NCBI RefSeq assembly: GCF_051860505.1
Contig: NZ_JBHYDX010000007.1
Span: 1-64,000, forward strand
Length of the DNA stretch: 64,000 nt
Source of the DNA: Pannonibacter sp051860505
Lineage (GTDB): Bacteria; Pseudomonadota; Alphaproteobacteria; Rhizobiales; Stappiaceae
Direction of reading: 5' to 3'
Part shown: piece after piece, positions 37,401 to 46,074 of the stretch
Layout of the letters: the number at the start of each line of letters is the position of its first letter
Position numbering within the stretch: position 1 is the first letter of the stretch
Program-made: the position numbers and the translations under genes
The notes under the pieces: generated by a model
What the model was told of the DNA's origin: nothing
The model's input: the letters and a program-made list of their open reading frames with translations, nothing else
Database searches by the model: none

Positions 37401-37778
37401 CACCGGTGCAGGCGGCGGAATGATGGTTGACCCGCCCGGTTCGACGCCGAACAGCAAGCGCAACCTGGCGCCGGACTGGGCCTCAGTTGCTGCCATCTGG
37501 CCGAAGGCAAAGGAGAAGCCGTAAAAGTCGCCGACCGCATAGCGAACATTGGCTGACTGGCCGATGCTTTCGGCCTCACGCCGGGCGAAGGCGAGGTACT
37601 GCAGCACCTCGCTGCCCTTTGCATCCCGCGCGAAGGCGACCTGGCGATAGGTTTCCTCGGTGATGTTGCGGTTGACGAGATTGAAGAAGACCCAGCCCCC
37701 GAGCGCCAGCGGCAGGACAGACGCAAGGATCAGCGTGATCATGACACGGGTCTGGAAGCCCTGCGGCAGAAAGGTCAT
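34500..37778 (-). CDS. ChiS-like hybrid sensor kinase with C-terminal DNA-binding domain
   Basis: A 1092-residue inner-membrane sensor. TM1 is about residues 12-34, followed by a periplasmic sensory region (35-338), TM2 about 340-360, HAMP about 362-415, HisKA with His440 in ATSHELRTPLNG, HATPase (Asn559 in LITNAVKYGG; DFGPGIS; GMGLGLTIA), REC with Asp745 in VVLDVMMAGMSG, a PAS-like region about 840-945, and a C-terminal segment (980-1060) with VSGIWRVSLDKSSLQTRTLD. That segment resembles the ChiS-family DNA-binding domain described in Vibrio. His-to-Asp spacing (305) is close to ChiS (about 303). It faces a chitobiose-type importer operon across 394 bp. It may act directly on that promoter (inference). 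An alternative start is Met13. Confidence 0.88.
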   Translation of the reverse strand: MTFLPQGFQTRVMITLILASVLPLALGGWVFFNLVNRNITEETYRQVAFARDAKGSEVLQYLAFARREAESIGQSANVRYAVGDFYGFSFAFGQMAATEAQSGARLRLLFGVEPGGSTIIPPPAPVGEDILLREALEYANAHRRFHPSFAEFIGGSEYDNLYLVNTRGRVVYSVSKDSYLGHDLNGLSGPLADLYRRLRVNPQSEALLFSDFVRDPLTGQFVAYLGMNVRLYASSNATVFFRLPADGLGRLMQASNVMTLISSTGEVIAATRGTGISTASAVVVPAQMRAPQGIETLEKGLIGVPTLSAWKRLMDPAPGWLVVAESEQARAFATSRRLRDALLIIGIAAIAALVPAALALSRSMTSPIRRLARSATAVANGALEEPLPEYARPLEYADLSRAVSQMRRSLRDQLELISQKNAELEEADRMKDRFLAATSHELRTPLNGIIGISETLGAGAMGEFAPAQKSQLHLIALSARRLSRLVDDLLDIYRIREGRMRLDLQPLDVAQSLRNVLQLARPMLAGEPVTLRVDVDADVPAVHADPVRFEQILFNLITNAVKYGGEGRIEITARMRDVGTVSRVDIAIRDFGPGISPDSLERIFHPLEQITGSGSRAALQEGMGLGLTIARNLAVLMEGTIEVTSTLGQGSTFTVSLPASDRPALSTVRSELHEVMASADGLLIGAQALEDSSAPSILLVDDEPINLQVLRNVLLPRGYRVIDCDNGPDALRLVEEHQPDLVVLDVMMAGMSGLDVARHLRRRHSLLDLPIILLTARGRTRDMIAGFEVGANDYVVKPFVKDELVSRIATLLEASRAKRRAEENSELKQEIERRIQVEDALRLSQRRMGQLLEALEDGLICANPKGIVTFANPAAEFWLGESAISGQTALGDLLPGNALSELSGLTGDDDTRRIETEINGRRVVLNAFALLPDAGGGIALLVSESGREAPGLVTSVRDAVDSSLPALASPVADDIDIVNPDPYRAQIVTVMGEVLGLWKQLTGKGKVDFAEVSGIWRVSLDKSSLQTRTLDKYLMLETLPVNPRWRDVLRSADFLLEQAGREGALDTPAIREARERLARDLAVLRRMVPAGS

Positions 37779-38172
37779 GTCAGGTCCGGGTCACGCGTGG
37801 CAATCGATCACTATCAGAGCCTATATCATCGCTGGTGTGACAGTGCAGCCGCCGCAACAGTCCCTCATCCTGGCAAGACCGCGACAAGCCCCCCGATCAA
37901 GCCACAAAGCGGCACATAACTATCTGATAAATATAAATATAACTGCCACTTCGCAGACCGGAGCATTCTTCCGGCGCTCCGATTTTGACGAACTTTACGA
38001 ATTTTCGGGTGGCTTTTGCCCCTGTTGCGGAGCGCAAGATGCCGGTGCTGCATCGCTAGCGAGGAGCGGTGTCGGGGAAGTGAAGGACACTCGTCCTGCC
38101 ACCTGCTTCCGATCCGAGGCGGCATCACAAGACTGCAGGCGCGGAGAAGTCGCCTGCTTCGGGAGGATACAA
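37779..38172. other. Divergent control region of the chitin-oligosaccharide locus
   Basis: This 394-bp gap has no supported gene; open frames crossing it are extensions of the importer frame. It contains an AT-rich stretch (37921-37945, TATCTGATAAATATAAATAT) suited to a promoter, an inverted repeat at 37959-37981, and a strong ribosome site (GGGAGGAT) before the binding-protein ATG. Confidence 0.75.
37959..37981. promoter_or_regulatory. Inverted repeat, possible operator
   Basis: CGGAGC (37959-37964) and GCTCCG (37976-37981) form a 6-bp inverted repeat with an 11-nt spacer, about 20 bp beyond an AT-rich, promoter-like stretch. It may be a regulator site or an mRNA leader hairpin; no sequence motif for the ChiS family was available to compare. 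Confidence 0.3.
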
Positions 38173-39837
38173 ATGATCAAGTCACGTCTGGCTGGCGTCT
38201 TCATGTCGGCCACGCTTCTGGGTTCCGCGTCCGGCGCCGCCCTGGCTGCCGATGCCGTGCTGACCGCGCTTCCGGTCCAGCGCACCGCCTGGGTGGAAAA
38301 CTACAACCCGTTCAACGAATCGACTCGCCTGCCGTCGATCCAGGACTTCGTCTACGAGCCCCTGGTGATCTTCAACTCGCTGAAGAGCGGCGAGCCGAAC
38401 TTCCGTCTGGCGACCAGCTACGAGTATGGCAGCGACCTGAAGTCGGTGACCTTCAAGCTGCGCGACGGCGTGACCTGGTCGGATGGCGAGCCCTTCAATG
38501 CGGACGATGTCGCCTTCACCTTCAACATGGTGCTGAAGACCCCGGCCCTTGACACCCGCTCCATGGCCAAGCTCATCGAGAACATCGAGGTCATCGATCC
38601 GCTCACCGTCAAGTTCAACCTGAAGAAGGTGAACAGCCTCGCTGCGGACGATATCGTCCGCGTTCCGGTGGTGGCCGAACACATCTGGTCCAAGGTCGCC
38701 GATCCGGTGTCCTTTACCAACCCGAAGCCGGTCGGCACCGGCCCGCTGACCGATTTCCGCCGCTTCACCGAGCAGGAATACCTGCAGTGCCGCAACCCGA
38801 ACTACTGGGATGCCGCGACGCTGAAGGTCGACTGCATGCGTTTCCCGCAGATCGCCAACAACGACCAGGCGCTGGCCGCTGCTGCCCGTGGTGATCTCGA
38901 CTGGATGGGTTCGTTCCTGCCGGACATCGAGAACACCTACGTTTCCAAGGACCCGGCCAACCACAAGTACTGGCTGCCGGCCGGCTCCTTCGTGATGTTC
39001 AACGTGAACCCGGAATCGCCGAATGAAGGCAATCGCGCCGCCTTCTCCGACGTGAATTTCCGCCGCGCCCTTTCGATGGCGCTGGACCGCGAAGCCATGG
39101 TCGAGATTGCCGGTTATGGCTATCCGACCATCAACCAGTACCCGTCCGGCCTTGGCCGCGCCTATCACGCCTGGAACAACCCGGCCGTAGACGAGAAGTT
39201 CGGCAAGTACATGCAGAACGACCCGGAAGCTGCCAAGTCCCTGCTGGCCGAGCATGGCTACAAGGACACCAATGGTGACGGTTTCGTCGAGGCTCCGAAC
39301 GGCAAGCCGATCAGCTTCGACATCATCGTTCCGAACGGCTGGACTGACTGGGTCAATGCAGCACAGATCGCTGTCGAAGGCCTCAATGCTGTCGGCATCA
39401 AGGCTTCGGTCGGCACGCCGGAACAGGCCGTCTGGAACGAGGCCCTGATCAAGGGCACCTACGACATGGCCCTGAATTCGGCCTTCGTCGGCCCGACGCC
39501 CTACACGCATTTTGACACGATCCTGCACGAGCGGAACCAGGGCGTCACCCGCTTTGGCGCCGGCCGTTTCAAGAACTCCGAACTGTCGGCAGCCCTTGAT
39601 GGCTTCACCCAGACCACGGATCAGGCCAAGCAGAAGGAACTGATCAACACGGTCCAGATGATCGCCGGCGAAAACCTGCCTGTGATCCCGGTGTTCAACA
39701 ACCCGCGTTGGTATCAGTACAACACCAAGCGCTTCACCGGCTTCTTCAGCGCAGAAAACCCGGTTGCCAACCCGGTTGTCCATGACAACCAGCCGGAGCG
39801 CCTGCTGCACCTGCTCTCCCTGCGTCCGGTGAACTGA
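38173..39837 (+). CDS. Dpp-type periplasmic chitooligosaccharide-binding protein (CBP-like)
   Basis: A 554-residue receptor of extracellular solute-binding family 5 with a signal peptide (MIKSRLAGVFMSATLLGSAS, cleavage after ALA). Family segments include FKLRDGVTWSDGEPFNADDV, SVMFN-like FVMFNVNPESP and RRALSMALDREAMV. Family 5 includes peptide receptors and the Vibrio chitobiose receptor CBP, which is of nearly equal length. Aromatic residues (Trp390, Trp393, Trp513, Tyr515) suit sugar stacking. The neighbouring GH20 enzyme and ChiS-like kinase favour chitobiose over peptides. The ATG at 38173 follows GGGAGGAT. A strong terminator follows the gene. Confidence 0.88.
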   Translation: MIKSRLAGVFMSATLLGSASGAALAADAVLTALPVQRTAWVENYNPFNESTRLPSIQDFVYEPLVIFNSLKSGEPNFRLATSYEYGSDLKSVTFKLRDGVTWSDGEPFNADDVAFTFNMVLKTPALDTRSMAKLIENIEVIDPLTVKFNLKKVNSLAADDIVRVPVVAEHIWSKVADPVSFTNPKPVGTGPLTDFRRFTEQEYLQCRNPNYWDAATLKVDCMRFPQIANNDQALAAAARGDLDWMGSFLPDIENTYVSKDPANHKYWLPAGSFVMFNVNPESPNEGNRAAFSDVNFRRALSMALDREAMVEIAGYGYPTINQYPSGLGRAYHAWNNPAVDEKFGKYMQNDPEAAKSLLAEHGYKDTNGDGFVEAPNGKPISFDIIVPNGWTDWVNAAQIAVEGLNAVGIKASVGTPEQAVWNEALIKGTYDMALNSAFVGPTPYTHFDTILHERNQGVTRFGAGRFKNSELSAALDGFTQTTDQAKQKELINTVQMIAGENLPVIPVFNNPRWYQYNTKRFTGFFSAENPVANPVVHDNQPERLLHLLSLRPVN

Positions 39838-39851
39838 CCTGATGCAACTGC

Positions 39852-39880
39852 GGGGCGGCCTGTTCGGCCGCCCCCTTTTT
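39852..39880 (+). terminator. Intrinsic terminator after the binding-protein gene
   Basis: GGGGCGGCC (39852-39860) pairs perfectly with GGCCGCCCC (39866-39874) around TGTTC and is followed by CTTTTT. It is a classic intrinsic terminator inside the operon, so the receptor should be made in large excess over the membrane parts. Confidence 0.85.
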
Positions 39881-40005
39881 CCGTGTGACCGACGGCAACT
39901 GCCTGATCGCACGGCAGGCAACCGGCACTCCCCACAGGAAACCCCTGGCCGGCTTCCCTCGCCCCAGGCCGGCGCCGGGGCGCGACGGTGTATTGGACCA
40001 GCTAC

Positions 40006-40983
40006 ATGAATTTTCTGCTGAAACGGCTCGCGTTCTATCTTGTCGCCTTCGTGGTGGCCGCGACCTTCAACTTTATGATCCCGCGCATGATGCCGGGTGA
40101 CCCGACAGACATCATGCTGTCCCATGCCGATGGCACGATCCCGCCCGAAGCCCGTGAAGCGCTGAAGGCGACATTCGGCTTCATCGACGAGCCGCTGCAC
40201 ATCCAGTATGGCAATTATCTTGCCAGCATTTTCACCTGGGACTTCGGCACCTCGATCAAGTTCTACCCGCTCCCGGTGACCGATGTGCTGCTGATGGCCC
40301 TGCCCTGGACCTTGCTGCTGACCGGCTCAGCGCTGGCGATCTCGTTCTCGATCGGGACATTGCTGGGGATCCTTGCCGCCTGGCGCCGCGGCCAGGGCGT
40401 CGACATGGTGCTGTCGCCGCTTGCCCTTGCCATGCAGTCGATCCCGGCGATGGTGGTTGCCCTGACAACTCTTTATGTCTTTGCCATCGGCAACCAGATC
40501 CTGCCGACCGGCTACGCCTATGATCCCTCGCTGGATCGCGGTTTCACGGTCAACTTCATCGCCTCTGTCGCGACCCACGCCATCCTGCCGGTCCTGACCT
40601 TGAGCCTCGTTTTCACCGGCGGTTATCTGGTCACCATGCGCAACAACATGATCGGCCAGCTCGGCGAAGACCATGTGCACATGGCCGAGGCCAAAGGCCT
40701 GTCGGATGCCAGGGTCCGCTATGCCTATGCCGCCCGCAATGCGCTGTTGCCCTCAGTGACTGCGCTCGCCCTCTCCTTCGGTGCCCTCTTCGGCGGGTCC
40801 CTGGTGACAGAGGTGGTGTTCAATTACCCCGGCGTTGGCAACCTGCTTTATCTGGGCATCCTGGCGCGCGACTTCCCGCTGATCCAGGGCCAGCTCCTGA
40901 TCATGACGCTGGCCATGCTGACCGCGAATTTCACGGTCGACATCGCCTACATCTTCCTTGACCCGCGCCTAAGGAAAGCCTGA
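40006..40983 (+). CDS. Dpp-type ABC permease 1
   Basis: A 325-residue DppB-like permease with about six helices, starting MNFLLKRLAFYLVAFVVAAT and containing MMPGDPTDIM, typical of this family's periplasmic loop, and an EAA-type loop (EAKGLSDARVRYAYAARNA near 225-243). The ATG at 40006 is chosen; a GTG at 39988 is possible. Its stop shares one base with the next ATG (TGATG). Confidence 0.92.
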   Translation: MNFLLKRLAFYLVAFVVAATFNFMIPRMMPGDPTDIMLSHADGTIPPEAREALKATFGFIDEPLHIQYGNYLASIFTWDFGTSIKFYPLPVTDVLLMALPWTLLLTGSALAISFSIGTLLGILAAWRRGQGVDMVLSPLALAMQSIPAMVVALTTLYVFAIGNQILPTGYAYDPSLDRGFTVNFIASVATHAILPVLTLSLVFTGGYLVTMRNNMIGQLGEDHVHMAEAKGLSDARVRYAYAARNALLPSVTALALSFGALFGGSLVTEVVFNYPGVGNLLYLGILARDFPLIQGQLLIMTLAMLTANFTVDIAYIFLDPRLRKA

Positions 40984-41891
40984 TGACCGGTTTCCTCACT
41001 TCCTTCCTGCGCAATCGCAAGGCGGCTTTCGGCCTCGCCATCGTGCTGCTCTATGTGATGATCGCCCTTCTGGCGCCGGTGATCGCGGGCTATGAACCAC
41101 TCGCCCGTGTCGCCCGTCCGCATCAGCCGCCTTCCTGGGATCACTGGCTCGGCACCACCCGCATGGGCCGCGATGTCTTCGCTCAGCTTGTCTGGGGCAC
41201 CCGCACATCCTTGATGGTCGGACTTGTCGCCGGCCTGATCGTGACGATCAACGGGACCATCATCGGCATCACCGCCGCCTATTTCGGCGGGGTCGTCGAC
41301 GAGATCCTCAACTTCATGACCAATGTGGTGCTGGTCCTGCCGCAGCTGCCACTGCTGCTCGTTCTGGCCGCCTTCCTCGGCCAGGTCAGCCCGTGGTCGA
41401 TCGCCCTGATCATCGGCCTCACCTCTTGGGCCTGGGGCGCACGCGTGACCCGGGCCCAGGGCCTGACATTGAAGACGCGGGACTATATCGAAGCCTCACG
41501 GATGCTGGGAGAGCCGGCCTGGCGCATGATCCTGGTCGAGATGCTGCCGAACCTCCTGTCGATCATCTGCTTCAACTTCATCGGCTCGATCATCTTTACG
41601 ATTATCACCCAGGCGACACTTGAATTCCTTGGCCTTGGCAGCCCTCTGAACCTGTCCTGGGGCACGATGCTCTACAACGCCCAGACCTCGTCGGCGATCA
41701 CGGTCGGTGCCTGGTGGGAGGTTGCAGCGCCCTGCCTTGCTATCGTCTTCATCGGTGTCGGCCTGTCGTTGATGAACTTCGGCGTCGACGAGATCTCCAA
41801 CCCGCGCCTGCGGACGCTCGGCACCATCGGCAAGGCGCTGAAACTGCAGCGCGAGTTGGACCGTGCCCGCCTGAAGGAGGCCGTCCAATGA
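40983..41891 (+). CDS. Dpp-type ABC permease 2
   Basis: A 302-residue DppC-like permease with a short cytoplasmic N-terminus, LGTTRMGRDVFAQLVWGTRT (the DppC hallmark 'LGTD..GRD' region), and an EAA-type loop (YIEASRMLGEPAWRMILVE). It forms the channel with permease 1 and overlaps the next gene by 4 bp. Confidence 0.93.
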   Translation: MTGFLTSFLRNRKAAFGLAIVLLYVMIALLAPVIAGYEPLARVARPHQPPSWDHWLGTTRMGRDVFAQLVWGTRTSLMVGLVAGLIVTINGTIIGITAAYFGGVVDEILNFMTNVVLVLPQLPLLLVLAAFLGQVSPWSIALIIGLTSWAWGARVTRAQGLTLKTRDYIEASRMLGEPAWRMILVEMLPNLLSIICFNFIGSIIFTIITQATLEFLGLGSPLNLSWGTMLYNAQTSSAITVGAWWEVAAPCLAIVFIGVGLSLMNFGVDEISNPRLRTLGTIGKALKLQRELDRARLKEAVQ

Positions 41892-42700
41892 CCGCGCTGA
41901 TCGACGTCCGGAACCTCAAGGTCGATTACCTGACCCAGACCGGAGCCTTCACCGCCGTGAAGGGCGTGTCGTTCCAGATCGCTCCGGGGGAAATCCTCGG
42001 GCTCGCCGGTGAAAGCGGCTGCGGCAAGAGCACAATCGCCTTTGCCCTGATGCGCCTGCACAAGCCACCGGCCTTCATCTCCGAAGGCACCATCCGCTTC
42101 GAGGGTGAGGACGTGTTGGCCCTGAGCGACGCGGGTCTGCGCGCCTTCCGCTGGTCGAAGGCCGCCATGGTGTTCCAGAGCGCGATGAACTCGCTCAACC
42201 CGGTGCTGACCGTGTTCCAGCAGTTCAACGACATGCTGAAGGCCCACGGCATCACCGACAAGGCCGTCATCCGTGCCCGCGCCGAGGAGATGCTGGCGAT
42301 GGTTGGCATCGCCGCTGACCGGCTCGACAGCTACCCGCACCAGCTGTCAGGCGGCATGCGCCAGCGTGTTGTCTTGGCACTCGCCCTGACCTTGCGTCCG
42401 CGCCTCGTCATCATGGACGAGCCGACCACAGCGCTTGATGTGATCGTGCAGCGGGAAATCCTGCAGCAACTGGTGGCCCTGAAGGAAAAGCTGGGCTTCT
42501 CCGTCCTGTTCATCACCCATGATCTGGCAATGATGGCACAGATCGCCGACCGGATCGCGGTCATGCTGCGCGGCGAGATCGTCGAGATCGGTGAAACGGC
42601 GCAGATGGTCAATGACCCGCGCCACGACTACACGCGCGCCCTTTGGGAGGCCATGCCGATCCTGAGCGCCCAACCCGAGAAGGGGCTGGCCCATGGCTGA
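41888..42700 (+). CDS. Dpp-type ABC ATPase 1
   Basis: A 270-residue DppD-like ATPase: Walker A AGESGCGKST, signature LSGGMRQRVVLALAL, Walker B RLVIMDEPTTALD, switch histidine in FITHDLAMMAQ. Unlike many DppD proteins (about 325 residues) it lacks the long C-terminal extension with the Cys-rich Fe-S segment. It overlaps the following ATPase gene by 8 bp. Confidence 0.92.
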   Translation: MTALIDVRNLKVDYLTQTGAFTAVKGVSFQIAPGEILGLAGESGCGKSTIAFALMRLHKPPAFISEGTIRFEGEDVLALSDAGLRAFRWSKAAMVFQSAMNSLNPVLTVFQQFNDMLKAHGITDKAVIRARAEEMLAMVGIAADRLDSYPHQLSGGMRQRVVLALALTLRPRLVIMDEPTTALDVIVQREILQQLVALKEKLGFSVLFITHDLAMMAQIADRIAVMLRGEIVEIGETAQMVNDPRHDYTRALWEAMPILSAQPEKGLAHG

Positions 42701-43604
42701 CACCTCCCCCATCCTGTCGCTGGAGAAGGTCTCCAAGACCTTCATCACCAAGCCTGTGTTTGGCCCGGCCCGCCGGGTCGATGCCTTGCGCCGCGTGTCC
42801 CTCACCATCCAGCCCGGCAAGGCGTTGGCACTTGTCGGCGAGAGCGGCTCTGGCAAGAGCACGGTTGGCCGCCTGATCGTGCGCCACTATGCCCCGACCG
42901 ATGGCCGCATCCTGTTCGAGGGACAGGACATCGAGCAGAACCACAGCCGGGCACTGGAGAAGGCCTATCAGCGCTCGGTGCAGATGGTGTTCCAGGACCC
43001 GTTCTCCGCGCTCAATCCGGCCCACACCATCCGCCACCACCTGATCCGTCCGCTGCGGCTGCACCAGCCGGATCGCGATCCGGAGCAGGCGATGCTGGAC
43101 CTGCTTGGTGACGTCGAACTCGACCCGAAGTCGACACCGGACAAGTACCCGCACGAACTCTCGGGCGGACAGCGTCAGCGCGTCAACTTCGCCCGGGCGC
43201 TTGCGGTGAATGCCCGCCTGATCGTTGCCGACGAGCCGACGTCAATGCTCGACGTCTCGATCCGCAAGTCAGTGCTCGGCCTGATGCGGCGGCTGAAGGA
43301 CGAGCGCGGTCTGGCTCTCCTCTACATCACTCATGACATTGCGACCGCACAGTATCTGGCGGAGGAAACGGCCGTGATGTTCCGCGGCCAGATCGTCGAG
43401 CAGGGCCCGACCGCCGAGGTGGTCGGTGCACCGCGCCATGCCTATACCCAGCTGCTGCGCGCCGCCGTCCCCGATCCAGCCGTGCGGCTGGGGGCCGACA
43501 ACTCAGGCTTTGCGGAACGTTCGGCCATCGTGCGGACCGACGCTGCCCGCGATGTGGTCGAGATGGCCAGCGCCGGCACCGGTCACTTTTTTGCCCTGCA
43601 CTGA
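42693..43604 (+). CDS. Dpp-type ABC ATPase 2
   Basis: A 303-residue DppF-like ATPase: Walker A GESGSGKST, signature LSGGQRQRVNFARAL, Walker B RLIVADEPTSMLD, switch histidine in YITHDIATAQYL. The MVFQDPFSALNP Q-loop segment is typical. With the preceding ATPase it powers the importer. Confidence 0.93.
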   Translation: MADTSPILSLEKVSKTFITKPVFGPARRVDALRRVSLTIQPGKALALVGESGSGKSTVGRLIVRHYAPTDGRILFEGQDIEQNHSRALEKAYQRSVQMVFQDPFSALNPAHTIRHHLIRPLRLHQPDRDPEQAMLDLLGDVELDPKSTPDKYPHELSGGQRQRVNFARALAVNARLIVADEPTSMLDVSIRKSVLGLMRRLKDERGLALLYITHDIATAQYLAEETAVMFRGQIVEQGPTAEVVGAPRHAYTQLLRAAVPDPAVRLGADNSGFAERSAIVRTDAARDVVEMASAGTGHFFALH

Positions 43605-43616
43605 GAGCCGAGCGCG

Positions 43617-44072
43617 ATGTCCGACCTGCTGGTCCCACTCTACGCCCTGCCCACGCCTCCGGCCTTGCCGGAGGGCCTGGTCGTGCGCCCCGCCCTGCCG
43701 CCGGAACACCACGTGGTAACGGCCTTTGTCGGCAAGCACTTCAGCCCCGGCTGGGTCAGCGAATGCACCGTTGCCCTGGCCGCAAGGCCCGCGCGCATCC
43801 TCATAGCCATCGAAAATGGCGAACTGGCCGGCTTTGCCTGCCACGATGTCACCGCGCGCGGCTTTTTCGGTCCCACCGGGGTCGATCCTGCAAAACAGGG
43901 ACGCGGCATCGGCCGGCACCTGCTGCTGCGCGCCCTTGATGCGTTGAAGTCGGACGGCTTTGCCTATGCCATCATCGGTGCAGCCGGGCCGGTCGACTTT
44001 TACGTCAAGACCTGCGGCGCCATCGAGATCCCCAATTCCACGCCCGGCATCTATCGCGGCCTGCTGCGCTGA
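43617..44072 (+). CDS. GNAT N-acetyltransferase in the chitin operon
   Basis: A 151-residue GNAT-fold protein. The acetyl-CoA pyrophosphate loop is KQGRGIGRHLLLRALDAL near residues 88-105, preceded by beta strands FGPTGVDP and followed by YAIIGAAGPVDFYVKTCGA. The substrate is not readable from sequence. Between a chitobiose-type importer and a hexosaminidase, acetylation of glucosamine released from partly deacetylated chitin is a reasonable guess, by analogy with GlmA-type acetyltransferases of Clostridium. Twelve bases separate it from the ATPase gene. Confidence 0.85.
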   Translation: MSDLLVPLYALPTPPALPEGLVVRPALPPEHHVVTAFVGKHFSPGWVSECTVALAARPARILIAIENGELAGFACHDVTARGFFGPTGVDPAKQGRGIGRHLLLRALDALKSDGFAYAIIGAAGPVDFYVKTCGAIEIPNSTPGIYRGLLR

Positions 44073-44179
44073 TGCACCCCTGAGGTCCGCCCCCGGACCG
44101 ATGACGCCCCTGATCATTTTTCCAACGCGGACAGTGGGATGGCACGGCCAGCCCGTACGCGCAGCCTTGCAGGACAGCC

Positions 44180-46069
44180 ATGACCAAGTACCATCTTGAT
44201 GTGATCTGGACCGATACCGCCAACGACGGCCGGGATCTGGCCGTGACCCTGACCAACCTCTCCGACAGCCCCCTGTCGGATTTCTCGGTTGGCTACACCT
44301 CGATCACCCGCACCATTCGCCCGTCGGTCTGCCAGAACGGCACCATGACCCGGCGCCAGGCCAACTACCATGAATACGCCCCGCCCGCCGGTCTGACGCT
44401 GGCCCCCGGCGAAAGCTGGCGCTTCGTCGAGACCTCGCTCAGCCGCAAGGCGCTGCATTCCAACGACGGCCCGAAGAGCGCGTTTGTCATCTTCGGCGAC
44501 GGCACCGCTGAGGAGGTCTCGGTCGGCGACATGCAGATCGCCGGCTTTGAAGCAGCACGCGCCGAACGCTCCAACTTCACGCTTGGCGTCCTGCCGCAGC
44601 CGGCCAGCGTCGCCGTTGCGTCCTGGATGGCAAAGGCACCGGTTCACCTGAAGCTTGACGGCGGTTCGGTCACAGAGAAGCGCGTGGTCGGCGGCGTCAA
44701 CGCCCTCGCCCGCCGTCTCTTCACCCTGCGCGCCAATCCCTTCGTGTTCGTGGCACCTGTAGGTGCGGCCGTGCTGCGCCTGGCCGCAAACGCCGCGCTT
44801 GCCGAGGAAGCCTATCAGATCGACTTCAACGGTTCGGACATTATCCTGACCTATGGCACCGATCTTGGCCTGCGCCACGGTCTCGTGACACTGGCACAGG
44901 GCATGATGGCCGCGCGTGAGGACGCAGACCGCTTTGCCTTCCCGCATACCGGCCGGATCGAGGATGCGCCGCGTCACGGCTGGCGCGGGTCGCATCTCGA
45001 CGTGTCGCGGCAGGTCTATCCGCTCGCGGACATCCTGCGCTTCGTCGACATCCTGGCCTGGCACAAGCTCAACCGCCTGCACTGGCACCTGACCGACGAT
45101 GAGGGCTGGCGCCTGGAAATCAAGCGCCTGCCGCAGCTGACCGAAATCGGCGCGCACACGGGCCTGAACCGTCCGGTCCTGCCGCAGCTCGGCCATGGTC
45201 CCTTCGAGCATGGCACGTTCTACACCCAGGATCAGGCCCGCGCCGTGGTCGCCCATGGCTGCTCGGTCGGCGTGGAAGTGATGCCGGAAGTTGATCTGCC
45301 GGGCCATTGCGCCGCCGCGATCGCCTCACTGCCGGATCTGGTCGATCCTGATGAGCCGGAAAGCTACTGGTCGATCCAGGGTTACGGCAACAACGCGCTC
45401 AACCCCGCCCTCGACGCCACCTGGACCTTCACCCAGACGGTTCTGGAAGAACTGCTGGCCGTGTTCCCGTTCGAAGTCATCCACGTGGGCGGCGACGAAG
45501 TGGCTCCGGAAGCCTGGCTGCAGTCGCCGAAGGCACAGGAGCTGATGGTGCGCGAGCGCATCAACGGCACCGATGGCCTGCAGGCACACTACCTGAAGCG
45601 CGTGCATGCCTTCCTCTCCGCCCATGGCCGCATCACCGGCGGCTGGGAAGAGGTTGCCCATGGCGGCGGCGTCTCTCCGGATCGCAGCCTTCTGTTCGCA
45701 TGGACCCTGCGCGAGAAGACCGCGGAACTTGCAGCCCTCGGCTATGACGTCGTGTCCTCCCCTGGCCAGACCTATTATCTCGACATGGTCCAGTCGGGTG
45801 ACTGGAACGAGCCGGGAGCAAGCTGGGCCGGGATCACGCCGGTCGAAACCTCCTACGGCTACGAAGCGCAGGGCGATGACCCGCATCTGGCTGTGAAGCT
45901 CAAGGGCATTCAGGCCTGCATCTGGAGTGAGCACATCACCTCGCGCGAGCGCTTCAACCATCAGGTCTTCCCACGTCTTCCGGCCATCGCGGAAGCGGCA
46001 TGGAGCCCGGAAAAGGTGAAGGATTTCGCCCGGTTCAGCGCCATCGTACCCCTGATGCCGAAGGACTGA
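44180..46069 (+). CDS. Beta-N-acetylhexosaminidase, GH20
   Basis: A 629-residue cytoplasmic enzyme (no signal peptide) that removes terminal GlcNAc from chitobiose or short chitin chains. The N-terminal domain (about 1-230) is beta-rich; the catalytic barrel begins near HGWRGSHLDVSRQVYPLADI. The catalytic Asp439-Glu440 pair is in VIHVGGDEVAPEAW, and HWHLTDDEGWRLEIKRLPQL is typical GH20. The late WSEH segment (IWSEHITSRE) is also conserved. Its size is close to the intracellular Vibrio enzyme. It is 107 bp after the GNAT gene and 5 bp before the next. Confidence 0.94.
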   Translation: MTKYHLDVIWTDTANDGRDLAVTLTNLSDSPLSDFSVGYTSITRTIRPSVCQNGTMTRRQANYHEYAPPAGLTLAPGESWRFVETSLSRKALHSNDGPKSAFVIFGDGTAEEVSVGDMQIAGFEAARAERSNFTLGVLPQPASVAVASWMAKAPVHLKLDGGSVTEKRVVGGVNALARRLFTLRANPFVFVAPVGAAVLRLAANAALAEEAYQIDFNGSDIILTYGTDLGLRHGLVTLAQGMMAAREDADRFAFPHTGRIEDAPRHGWRGSHLDVSRQVYPLADILRFVDILAWHKLNRLHWHLTDDEGWRLEIKRLPQLTEIGAHTGLNRPVLPQLGHGPFEHGTFYTQDQARAVVAHGCSVGVEVMPEVDLPGHCAAAIASLPDLVDPDEPESYWSIQGYGNNALNPALDATWTFTQTVLEELLAVFPFEVIHVGGDEVAPEAWLQSPKAQELMVRERINGTDGLQAHYLKRVHAFLSAHGRITGGWEEVAHGGGVSPDRSLLFAWTLREKTAELAALGYDVVSSPGQTYYLDMVQSGDWNEPGASWAGITPVETSYGYEAQGDDPHLAVKLKGIQACIWSEHITSRERFNHQVFPRLPAIAEAAWSPEKVKDFARFSAIVPLMPKD

Positions 46070-46074
46070 CACGC

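Noticed and set aside
38182..40200. 672-residue minus-strand frame across the chitobiose receptor
   Set aside because: It runs antisense over a gene with signal peptide, family motifs and terminator, so it is a shadow frame.
38173..43604. Plain dipeptide importer
   Set aside because: The transporter family allows it, but the adjoining GH20 enzyme and ChiS-like regulator make chitooligosaccharide uptake more likely; peptide transport is not fully excluded.
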